DNA from: Paracoccus mutanolyticus
Lineage (GTDB): Bacteria; Pseudomonadota; Alphaproteobacteria; Rhodobacterales; Rhodobacteraceae
Reading direction: 5' to 3'
NCBI RefSeq assembly: GCF_003285265.1
Contig: NZ_CP030239.1
Location: 3,070,131-3,134,130 of the forward strand
DNA: 64,000 nt
Below, piece after piece: positions 53,010-64,000 of this stretch (position 1 is the stretch's first letter; every line of letters starts with the position of its first letter). A program made the position numbers and the translations under genes. A model generated the notes under the pieces. It did no database searches. It was not told the origin of the DNA and saw only the letters and a list, made by a program, of their open reading frames with translations.

Positions 53010-53456
53010 ATGATCGCACGTTCCGCCATTCTGGCAACCCTTGCCGCCGCCGGCCTTGCCACGGCCGCCTTCGCGCAGGATGCAGCCGCCCCGGCGCCTG
53101 CCACCCCGGCGCCCGCCGCAACGGCCGAGGCGCCCGCAGCCCCCACCGCCGCCGATGCCGGCGCCGCCTATGAAAGCGCGCGCAACCAGCTTGGCGTGCT
53201 GACCTATTGCCAGGAAAAGGGCTTCATCAACGCCGAAGCGGTCGAGACGCAGAACAAGCTGTTGACCATGATCCCGCCCGGCGACACCGCCAAGGGCGAC
53301 GCCGCCGAGGCCAAGGGCAAGGAAGGCACCGTATCCGCCATGGGGGTCGAACGGTCGCTGGCCGACGCCGCCAAAGAACAGAGCACGACCGAGGACGCGC
53401 TCTGCAAGCAGATGGACGCGCTGCTGAAGCAACTGGCGACGCAGGTGCCGAGCTGA
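53010..53456 (+). CDS. Small exported Ala/Pro-rich protein
   Basis: 148 residues with a signal peptide (A-T-L-A-A-A-G-L-A-T-A-A-F-A) cleaved near residue 22, an Ala/Pro linker (about 25-46) and a helical domain with two cysteines (L-T-Y-C-Q-E-K and E-D-A-L-C-K-Q) that could form a disulfide. A similar family in Rhodobacteraceae is labelled pore-forming ESAT-6-like in databases, which I cannot confirm here. GGAGATCGAG lies upstream. Confidence 0.75.
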   Translation: MIARSAILATLAAAGLATAAFAQDAAAPAPATPAPAATAEAPAAPTAADAGAAYESARNQLGVLTYCQEKGFINAEAVETQNKLLTMIPPGDTAKGDAAEAKGKEGTVSAMGVERSLADAAKEQSTTEDALCKQMDALLKQLATQVPS

Positions 53457-53525
53457 GGCATCGGGCCGCTCCGGTCGCTCCGGGTGGCCTTGGGCCGGCG
53501 CCGTGGCGATGGCGGTGCCGGCCGC

Positions 53526-53867
53526 TTACAGCGGGGGCAGGGCGGCCTGCGCCTTTTTTGTCAGGCCGCCCCGCACCAGCCGATAGGAATGGCGAATGCG
53601 GTGCGCCAGCTCGTCCGGGGCGGCGTCCATCGGCATGGCGACCCAGCTTGCGTGCAGATAGGCCGCGCGCTCGGCGACGCCTGTTTCGATCAGGAAGGCG
53701 GCGGTTTCCGTGCTGTCCGTCTTGACCGAGACATGGCTGCCCGTCACCCCGATCAGGGCAAAGACCTTGCCGCCCACCTTCCAGCAATCATGCCCTCCGC
53801 CCCAAGGGTCCGACCATTCGGCCCCAGGCTGTGCAGCGCAGATTTCATTGACCAGTTCGCGGCTCAT
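53526..53867 (-). CDS. MmcQ/YjbR family protein
   Basis: 113 residues with the compact YjbR fold pattern: D-C-W-K-V-G-G-K-V-F-A near residue 27, V-S-V-K-T-D and a C-terminal H-R-I-R-H-S-Y-R-L-V. Often called DNA-binding, with little proof. The frame is intact and divergent from cysS. Confidence 0.85.
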   Translation of the reverse strand: MSRELVNEICAAQPGAEWSDPWGGGHDCWKVGGKVFALIGVTGSHVSVKTDSTETAAFLIETGVAERAAYLHASWVAMPMDAAPDELAHRIRHSYRLVRGGLTKKAQAALPPL

Positions 53868-54020
53868 GACGCGAGTGTTGCAGCCTCTCTTGGCAGAGGC
53901 AAGGCGATGCGTTAAGCGAAGGCATGAACCGCCGCACCGCCACCAACTGCTGCATCATTACCGGCTGAAAAACAGGCGGGCGGATCATGGTGACCTGATG
54001 ACGCCCGCAAAGGGGAAGTC

Positions 54021-55395
54021 ATGGTCGAACTCAGGCTGACGAATACCAGGACCCGCGGAAAAGAGCCCTTCCGCCCGATCGACCCCGCCAATGTGCGGCT
54101 GTATTTGTGCGGGCCCACGGTCTATGACCACGCCCATCTGGGCAATGCGCGCCCCGTCGTGGTGATCGACGTGCTGGTGCGGGTGCTGGCAATGTCAATG
54201 GCGCGGCACGTGGCCTATGCCCGCAACCTGACGGATGTGGACGACAAGATCAACGCGCCGCCGGCGCGCCGAAGGCGGGTGCGCCTGGCAGCCTCGAGGA
54301 TCTGATCCGCCGCGGACCGAGGAGACCATCGGCTGGTATCACGCCGACATGGACGCGCTGGGGGCGGCCCGCCCCGCCACGAGCCCGCGCGACCGACTAC
54401 ATCCCGCAGATGATCGCCATGATCCAGACGCTGATCGACGGCGGGCACGCCTATGCGCGGGACGGCCATGTGCTGTTCCGGGTGCGCTCCTATGCCGACT
54501 ACGGCAAGCTGTCGGGGCGCTCGGTCGATGACATGATCGCCGGGGCCCGGGTCGAGGTCGCGCCCTTCAAGGAAGATCCGATGGATTTCGTCCTGTGGAA
54601 GCCCTCGGACGCCAACTGCCCGGTTGGGACAGCCCCTGGGGACGCGGCCGGCCGGGCTGGCATATCGAATGCTCGGCCATGTCGCAGGAACTGCTGGGCA
54701 AAGCTATCGACATCCACGCCGGCGGCATCGACCTGCAATTCCCGCACCATGAGAACGAGATCGCGCAAAGCTGCTGCGCCCATCCGCACGGCGAATTCGC
54801 CCGCGTCTGGCTGCACAACGAGATGCTGCAGGTCGAGGGCAAGAAGATGTCCAAGTCCCTGGGCAATTTCTTTACCGTCCGCGACCTGCTGGACCAGGGC
54901 ATCCCGGGCGAGGTGATCCGCTTTGTCCTGCTGTCCACGCATTACCGCAAGCCGATGGACTGGACGGCCGAAAAGGCGCGCGAGGCCGAAGCGGTGCTGC
55001 GCAAGTGGCGCGGCCTGACCGTCGGAACCGACCCCGCGCCCAGCCCGTCCCCCGCTGTCATCGCCGCTCTGGCCGACGACCTGAACACGGCCGGCGCCAT
55101 CGCGGCGTTGCACGACCTGGCCGGCAAGGGCGACGGGGCGGGCCTTCTGGCTTCGGCCCGTCTGCTGGGGCTGCTTGGCGAAGACCTGGGCGGGTGGGCA
55201 CATGCCCCCGACCTGTCGGCCTGGGCGGGGCGCCTGGACGACCTGCGCGCGGCGGCCAAGGCATCCAAGGACTTCTCGGCGGTCGATGCGCTGAAGGCTG
55301 CCCTGCTGTCCGCCGGGGCCGAGGTGCGGATGGGGCCGGCCGGGGTCGAGCTAGTCCCCGGGCCCGATTTCGACGCCGCCAAACTTCCCCAGTAA
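54021..55395 (+). CDS. cysS: Cysteinyl-tRNA synthetase CysS (several frameshifts)
   Basis: Class I synthetase. Zinc-site C-G-P-T-V-Y-D with the HIGH-like H-L-G-N near residue 37, [10 protein letters not shown], the H-I-E-C-S-A-M zinc residue and K-K-M-S-K-S-L-G-N are all present, but spread over frames with changes at about 54260, 54310, 54390 and 54620. The last 250 residues are clean. Many breaks in an essential single-copy gene suggest a poorly read stretch. Upstream spacing fits GGGGAAG before the ATG. Confidence 0.9.
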
Positions 55396-55411
55396 CGAAG
55401 CGAGCCAGCCC

Positions 55412-57025
55412 ATGCGCCAGCGCCTTTCCCTGTACGACACCACGCTGCGCGACGGCCAGCAGACCCAGGGCGTGCAGTTCAGCGCCGCCGAAAAGGCCGA
55501 GATCGCGCTGATGCTGGACAGTCTGGGCGTCGACTATATCGAGGGCGGCTGGCCCGGCGCCAATCCGACCGACAGCGATTTCTTTGCCCAGGCCCCCGCG
55601 ACGCGCGCCACCATGACTGCGTTCGGCATGACCAAGCGGGCGGGGCGCTCGGCCCAGAACGACGACGTGCTGGCGGCGGTGCTGGATGCGGGCACGCCGG
55701 CCGTCTGCCTGGTCGGCAAGACCCATCCGTTTCACGTCCGCGAGGCGCTGGGAATCACGCTGGAGGAGAACCTGGAAAATATCCGCGCCTCGGTCGCGCA
55801 TCTGGTGGCCCAGGGCCGCGAGGCGCTGTTCGACGCCGAGCATTTCTTCGACGGCTACGCCGAGGACCCGGATTATGCGCTGGCCTGCCTGGATGCGGCG
55901 CTGGGGGCGGGCGCGCGCTGGCTGGTGCTGTGCGACACCAACGGCGGCACCCTGCCCGAACGGGTCGGCGCGGTCACGCGCGCGGTGATCGCCGCCGGCA
56001 TCCCGGGCGAGCGGCTGGGCATCCATGCCCATGACGACACCGGCAATGCCGTGGCCTGCACGCTGGCCGCCGTCGATGCGGGCGCACGTCAGATCCAGGG
56101 CACGCTGAACGGGTTGGGTGAGCGGTGCGGCAACGCCAGCCTGACGACGCTGATCCCGACGCTGCTGCTGAAGGAACCCTATGCCACGGCCTATGACACC
56201 GGCGTGGCCGGGCTTTCCGACCTGACCCGCATCTCGCGCCGGCTGGACGAGATCCTGAACCGCGCCCCCCAGCGCGCCGCGCCCTATGTCGGGACGTCGG
56301 CCTTTGCGCACAAGGCGGGGCTGCACGCCAGCGCCATCCTGAAAAATCCCGCCACCTATGAACATGTCGACCCCGCGCTGGTCGGCAACGAACGCATCAT
56401 CCCGATGTCGAATCAGGCCGGGCAGTCGAACCTGCGCGCGCGGCTGGCCGAGGCCGGGATCGAGGTCGGGCGCGACGATCCGGCGCTGGCCCGCATCCTG
56501 GACCTGGTCAAGGCGCGCGAGGATGCGGGCTATGCCTATGACGGCGCCCAGGCCAGTTTCGAACTGCTGGCCCTGGCCGAACTGGGTCGGTTGCAGCATT
56601 ACTTCACCGTCGAGCGCTATCGTGTCACCGTCGAGCGGCGCAAGAACGCGCTGGGAAAGCGCATCTCGGTTTCCGAGGCGGTGGTGGTGGTCCACATCGG
56701 CGGCGAGCGGATGCTGTCGGTCAGCGAAAGCATGGACGACGAAGGGCAGGACCGCGGCCCGGTCAACGCGCTGTGGCGGGCGCTGGCCAAGGATCTTGGT
56801 CCTTACCAAAGGCATATCGACGACATGCATCTGGTCGATTTCCGCGTGCGCATCACCGGCGGCGGCACCGAGGCGGCGACGCGCGTCATCATCGACAGCG
56901 CCGACGGCCAGGGTCATCGCTGGTCCACGGTGGGCGTGTCGCCGAACATCGTCGACGCCAGTTTCGAGGCGCTGACCGAGGCGATCCGCTGGAAGCTGGT
57001 CCGCGACGGAGTGACCCCGGCATGA
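55412..57025 (+). CDS. cimA: Citramalate synthase CimA
   Basis: Condenses pyruvate and acetyl-CoA to (R)-citramalate for isoleucine synthesis without threonine deaminase. 537 residues: L-Y-D-T-T-L-R-D-G-Q-Q-T-Q-G catalytic start, H-A-H-D-D-T-G-N-A-V metal site, G-L-G-E-R-C-G-N-A, and a C-terminal LeuA-type regulatory domain. The long form without H-S-C-T-type IPMS features favours CimA over LeuA. The frame is intact. Confidence 0.92.
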   Translation: MRQRLSLYDTTLRDGQQTQGVQFSAAEKAEIALMLDSLGVDYIEGGWPGANPTDSDFFAQAPATRATMTAFGMTKRAGRSAQNDDVLAAVLDAGTPAVCLVGKTHPFHVREALGITLEENLENIRASVAHLVAQGREALFDAEHFFDGYAEDPDYALACLDAALGAGARWLVLCDTNGGTLPERVGAVTRAVIAAGIPGERLGIHAHDDTGNAVACTLAAVDAGARQIQGTLNGLGERCGNASLTTLIPTLLLKEPYATAYDTGVAGLSDLTRISRRLDEILNRAPQRAAPYVGTSAFAHKAGLHASAILKNPATYEHVDPALVGNERIIPMSNQAGQSNLRARLAEAGIEVGRDDPALARILDLVKAREDAGYAYDGAQASFELLALAELGRLQHYFTVERYRVTVERRKNALGKRISVSEAVVVVHIGGERMLSVSESMDDEGQDRGPVNALWRALAKDLGPYQRHIDDMHLVDFRVRITGGGTEAATRVIIDSADGQGHRWSTVGVSPNIVDASFEALTEAIRWKLVRDGVTPA

Positions 57026-57840
57026 GCCTTGAGGACTGCGCCGAAACCCTGCGCGCGCGCGATCCGGAACGCTTTGCCATGTGCCTGCTGGCCGGCCGCG
57101 GCGCGGCCGCGATTGCTGACGCTTTACGCGCTGAACCTGGAGCTTGCGCGCGCGCCCCTGGCCTCGGCCGAGCCGCTGATCGCCGAGATGCGGCTGCAGT
57201 GGTGGATCGAGCGGCTGGAGGAGATCGGCGCAGGCGCGGTGCCCTCGCATGAGCTGCTGGGGCCGCTGGCCGGGGCCTGGGGCGCGCAGGCGGCGGGCTT
57301 TGCGGCATGGCCGAGGCGCGCCGGAGGGATGCGGCGCGCGAGCCGCATGAGGGGCCCGATGCCGTGGTGGCCTATGTGCGGCAGACGGCGGTGCCCTTGG
57401 CCCTGTTCGCGGCCGAGGCCCTGGGCGGCGAGCCTGCTGATGCTGGCGGTGAAATAGCTCCCCCGGAGCCCTCTGCGGGCGTTCGAACAAGAAAGAAGCA
57501 CAGTGGGGCATTTGGATCGCCCAGCAGGCCGAGGTGGCTGGGACTTGCGGCCTGGCTGGCGGCCTAGCCCGCCTTGCAGGGCCTGGGCTGGGATTGCGGG
57601 ACCCGTCGCCGCAGGTGCTGGCGGATCTGGCCGGGCGCGCGCGGGGGCGGCTGGGCGAGGCGCGGGCCGGGCGGCGCGCGGTGCAAGGCAGCTGGCGCCG
57701 GCGCTGTTTCCCAGCGCGGCCGTCGGCCCGGTGCTCGGGCGGCGCCGCAGGGCATCGACGCCTTGGCCGCGCTGCCTGGCCCGTCCGAGTTCCGCCGCAG
57801 GCTGGCCTGGGGGCGTTTGCGCTGACCCATCGCTGGTGGG
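57022..57840 (+). pseudogene. Phytoene/squalene synthase family protein, multiply frameshifted
   Basis: ATGA overlap with cimA. Pieces in different frames: M-S-L-E-D-C-A-E-T-L, then L-Y-A-L-N-L-E-L-A-R and E-M-R-L-Q-W-W-I-E-R-L-E, then H-E-L-L-G-P-L-A-G, later L-P-G-P-S-E-F-R-R-R-L-A-W and F-A-L-T-H-R-W-W. A stretch near 57452-57530 does not fit the family and may be another foreign piece. The best-known relative in mitochondria is the NDUFAF6-like group, so a role in terpenoid synthesis is not assured. Confidence 0.6.
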
Positions 57841-57858
57841 TCTGCGCACCCGGACATG

Positions 57859-57889
57859 AAAAAGGGCGGCACCAGGGCCGCCCTTTTCC
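57859..57889. terminator. Bidirectional terminator between the synthase-like gene and eno
   Basis: AAAAAGGGCGGC-loop-GCCGCCCTTTT, seven-base GC stem flanked by A and T runs. Confidence 0.85.
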
Positions 57890-57906
57890 ATCACTTGAGC
57901 CTGCGT

Positions 57907-59208
<1,302 letters not shown>

Positions 59209-59997
59209 TCAGCGGCCATCCATGACAGCGTAGAACGTCGATTCGGCCGGGTTCTCGCCGACACGGCCGGAAATACCCGGCTCGGGGGCGGCGGACCAGG
59301 GCTCCAGGCGAAGGTCGGCCCAGATCGGCAGGTGGTCGCTGGCCTGGCGCGCGATGTCGCTGTCCCAGACGCCGCTGTCCAGGACCTCGATCCCGCGCGA
59401 CACGGCGATGCGGTCATAGCGCAGGCGCGGAAAGGGCGCGGGCCAGCTGGGCCCGGGCGCCAGGACATGCATCGGCTCCAGCGCCTCGAGCCCCCGGTTG
59501 TCGTGCCATTCGTTGAAATCGCCCGTCAGGATCAGCCGGTCGTTGCCCAGGCGCCCGGCCTGGGCCACCAGCCGCGCCAGTTGCGCGCGCCGTGACGACC
59601 GGACCAGCCCAAGGTGCACGGCGATCACGGTCAGACCCGGAAGCCGCAAGGCCAATGCGCCGCGCGGCTCGATCCCCGGCAGGGGAAGGCGGCGGACCTG
59701 GGCCTTGTCCACAAGCGCGGGCCGCAGCAGGATGGTCTGGCCGTGCCAGCCCAGCGAATTGCTGCCGGTGCCGGAAAAGACGGCGGGGACCAGGCCCGTC
59801 ATCTCCTCGATCCGGGCGCGGGGCAGGGCTTCGGGACGCGAGCCCAGGCGAAAGTCCACCTCTTGCAGGGCGATGACATCGGCGCCGATGTCCGAGATCA
59901 CCTGGAGATTGCGTTCGGGGGCGTGGGGGCCGGTCATGCCCCGGCACTTGTGCAGGTTGTAGCTGGCCAGGCGCAGGCTGGGATTGCTGAGCGGCAT
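59209..59997 (-). CDS. Endonuclease/exonuclease/phosphatase family protein
   Basis: 262 residues of the EEP fold: A-S-Y-N-L-H-K-C-R-G near residue 11, A-L-Q-E-V-D near residue 43, V-I-A-V-H-L-G-L, L-T-G-D-F-N-E-W and the catalytic S-D-H-L-P-I. Substrate unknown (nucleic acid or phosphoester). The last 28 residues extend past the usual D-L-R-L end and may be altered. It follows selO on the same strand with a six-base gap. Confidence 0.88.
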   Translation of the reverse strand: MPLSNPSLRLASYNLHKCRGMTGPHAPERNLQVISDIGADVIALQEVDFRLGSRPEALPRARIEEMTGLVPAVFSGTGSNSLGWHGQTILLRPALVDKAQVRRLPLPGIEPRGALALRLPGLTVIAVHLGLVRSSRRAQLARLVAQAGRLGNDRLILTGDFNEWHDNRGLEALEPMHVLAPGPSWPAPFPRLRYDRIAVSRGIEVLDSGVWDSDIARQASDHLPIWADLRLEPWSAAPEPGISGRVGENPAESTFYAVMDGR

Positions 59998-60003
59998 GGG
60001 GCC

Positions 60004-61413
60004 TCAGGTGCCGCAGAAGGTGCGTTGAACGATTTCGTCGGCCGCTGGCGCAACGGCCAGGTCGTCCCAGTCCGGTCGGTCCTGAAAGGGCTGGCGCAGT
60101 GCCGCGTCGAGCCTGTGGAACAGGGTGAAATCCCCCTCGTCCCGCGCGGCCGCAATCGCCTGCTCGATCCGGTGGTTGCGGGGAATGCGGCGCGGATTGG
60201 CCCGGGCCATGACCTGCGCGGCCTGCCCGTCGCCGCCGATCCGGTCCTGCCAGTCGCGGGACCAGCGATCCCAGGCCTCGCGGTCGATGAATTCGTCCCG
60301 GGCCGTGCCGTCCGACAGGCCGGCGAAGACGCGGGTGAAATCGGCGCGCTCGGCGGCCATCAGGCTCAGCAGGCGCTCGATCAATTCGCGATCCTCGGGG
60401 CGGGGCTGGGCGATGCCCAGCTTTGCGCCAAAGACCCGCAGCCATTCGGCCGAAGAACGCAAAGGCATGGATGTGGCCGTCAACCCAGGCCTCGGCCACC
60501 GCCGCAGGGTAGGCCCGCACATAGCACGCATCGCTGTGCGGCAGGTCCAGCACGAAGAAGTGGGCCTTCTGCTCGACGCATACCGCCCGTGCGCGTCGAT
60601 CGAGGAAAACACCTGGTCCGGCCTGTAGCCGTCCATGAAGGCGCAGGGGCCGTAATCGATCGTCTCGCCCGAGACGGACATGTTGTCGGTGTTCATCACC
60701 CCGTGGATGAAGCCCAGGCCCATCCAGCCCGCGATGGTCTTGGCCTGCGCCTCGACCACGCGCTGCAACAGGTCGGCGGCGCCCGATGCCTGCGGATAGT
60801 GCCGCGCGATGACGTGATCGGCCAGCAGCTGCAGCCGGTCACGGTCGCCCCGCGCGGCGTAGAACTCGAAGGTGCCGACGCGGATGTGGCTGGCGGCCAC
60901 CCGCGCCAGCACGGCTCCGGGCAGGATGGTTTCGCGGATGACGGTTTCCCCGGTCGCGACGGCGGCCAGCGCCCGCGTGGTCGGGATGCCGAAGGCCGCC
61001 ATGAACTCGCTGACCAGGTATTCGCGCAGGACCGGGCCCAGCCAGGCCCGCCCGTCGCCGCGCCGGGAAAAGGGCGTAGGGCCCGCGCCCTTCAGTTGCA
61101 GGTCGAAGCGCCGCCCGTCCGGCGCCAGGATTTCGCCCAGCAGGACCGCGCGCCCATCGCCCAACTGGGGCGAGAATCCGCCGAACTGATGGCCGGCATA
61201 GGCCTGGGCAATCGGCTCGGCCCCTTCGGGCAGGACGTTGCCGGCCAGCATCTGCACCCCCTCGGGTCCCGCCAGCCAGTCGGCATCCAGGCCCAGGGTT
61301 TCGGCCAGAGGCCGGTTCAGCGCAATCAGAGACGGGTCGCGCACCGGCGTGGGCGCGGTCCGGGTGAAGAAGCCCTGCGGCAGCCGGGCATAGCTGTTGT
61401 CGAAGTGGATCAT
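60004..61413 (-). pseudogene. selO: Protein adenylyltransferase SelO with an IS21 fragment in its middle
   Basis: Pseudokinase-fold enzyme that AMPylates proteins. Front: Y-A-G-H-Q-F-G-G-F-S-P-Q-L-G-D-G-R-A near residue 72, K-G-A-G-P-T-P-F-S-R, I-H-G-V-M-N-T-D-N-M-S and D-Y-G-P-C-A-F-M-D-G-Y are all intact. After G-R-Y-A, at about 60580, the next 120 bases belong to an IS21 transposase in another frame; SelO resumes near 60455 (G-A-K-L-G-I-A) and runs to the stop. The overall frame stays open through the insert, giving a 469-residue chimera of doubtful activity. Confidence 0.85.
60455..60590 (-). pseudogene. IS21-family IstA transposase fragment inside selO
   Basis: About 45 codons in a frame different from selO: V-L-D-L-P-H-S-D-A-C-Y-V-R-A-Y-P and G-H-I-H-A-F-A-F-F-G, a conserved stretch of IstA. 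Confidence 0.7.
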
Positions 61414-61467
61414 CGCGGCCCCCTTTCGACATTATCTAGACCCGGTTGCGGAAAAGTTAAGGGCACC

Positions 61468-61806
61468 TCAATGCGTGACGCTGTTCGAGAACAGGTTCAC
61501 CACCACAACGCCGGCAACGATCAGCCCCAGTCCGATGACCGCGGGCAGGTCCAGCTTCTGGCCGAAGACCACCAGCCCGATCAGCGAAACCAGCACGATT
61601 CCCAATGCGCTCCAGATCGCATAGGCGATGCCCAGGGGGATCGTCCTCAGCGTGAGGCTGAGGAAATAGAACGCCGCGCCATAGCAGATCGCGGTCATCA
61701 GCGTCGGGAACAACCGCGTGAACTGTTCGCTGCGTTGCAGGAAGGTCGTGCCCACCACTTCAAGCGCGATGGCGACGGTCAGCATCGTATAGGTCAGGAC
61801 AGGCAT
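61468..61806 (-). CDS. Small multidrug resistance (SMR) family transporter
   Basis: 112 residues with four membrane helices and the essential Glu in A-I-A-L-E-V-V-G-T-T near residue 16; A-Y-A-I-W-S-A-L-G is the SMR signature. EmrE/QacE-like proton-drug antiporter or the guanidinium type; the sequence alone does not settle which. The ATG at 61806 follows the natural start of helix 1. Confidence 0.9.
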   Translation of the reverse strand: MPVLTYTMLTVAIALEVVGTTFLQRSEQFTRLFPTLMTAICYGAAFYFLSLTLRTIPLGIAYAIWSALGIVLVSLIGLVVFGQKLDLPAVIGLGLIVAGVVVVNLFSNSVTH

Positions 61807-61873
61807 GGCGGGCTCCGTTCGGCTTGGTCCGAGATCTAGCACCGCGCCGGGGCCAAAGTCACGCCGCCCTTGA

Positions 61874-64000
<2,127 letters not shown>

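Overview
The window reads as high-GC alphaproteobacterial DNA of the Rhodobacteraceae, most likely Paracoccus. The evidence is an omega-transaminase that looks almost identical to my recollection of the Paracoccus denitrificans enzyme, a sciP-ctrA pair, GTTC-N7-GTTC LexA operators, and familiar Rhodobacteraceae blocks (ccmE/ccmF/ccmH with an endolysin-holin pair; ligA-recG; hisI-gluQ-trmFO-rplY; dnaG-rpoD; obgE-proB). Most of it is core chromosome.

Layout. 0-8.2 kb: 3' part of an indolepyruvate ferredoxin oxidoreductase, murI, ccmE, a GH108 endolysin plus holin behind a perfect CtrA box, ccmF, ccmH and an enoyl-CoA hydratase. 8.2-17 kb: a broken Nudix gene, DUF983, a PleD-like diguanylate cyclase, DUF3572, the transaminase, a PhnA-domain protein, miaB, rplU-rpmA, a GNAT enzyme, a lipoprotein and sufE. 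17-22.1 kb: a nest of insertion sequences (IS481, IS1182, IS110 and IS3 types) with scraps of other genes. 22.1-24.4 kb: mnmA, sciP and the front of ctrA. 24.4-31.6 kb: a decayed prophage-like island (integrase remnant, gene fragments, lysis cassette, DUF2188) that splits ctrA, whose last codons reappear at 31.6 kb. 31.9-43.2 kb: ligA, recG, a 35-residue membrane peptide under a double LexA operator, an Fe-S scaffold protein, hisI, gluQ, trmFO, rplY, an acyltransferase, lldD and a lipoprotein. 43.3-57.9 kb: dnaG, rpoD, an FMN reductase, rmuC, yjbQ, a polyamine-type ABC transporter, small genes, cysS, cimA and a phytoene-synthase-like gene. 57.9-64 kb: eno, an EEP hydrolase, selO, an SMR transporter, obgE and the start of proB.

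Two oddities run through the window. First, about twenty genes, including rpoD, dnaG, ligA, cysS and proB, carry single-base-type frameshifts, often compensated within a few dozen bases. This pattern points to sequencing or assembly error more than decay. Second, several genes have lost an internal or terminal piece and hold in its place a fragment of an unrelated gene: holin/BrnA antitoxin, Nudix/small membrane protein, gluQ/GIY-YIG nuclease, eno/IS3, selO/IS21, an acyltransferase, and ctrA/island. Either this genome has an unusual history of replacement-type rearrangement or the assembly is chimeric; PCR across junctions or long reads would decide.

The best biological leads are the CtrA-box endolysin-holin pair, which resembles the gene-transfer-agent release module of Rhodobacter, in the same window as a broken ctrA; and the LexA-controlled 35-residue membrane peptide, which resembles in design the Caulobacter SOS division inhibitor SidA.
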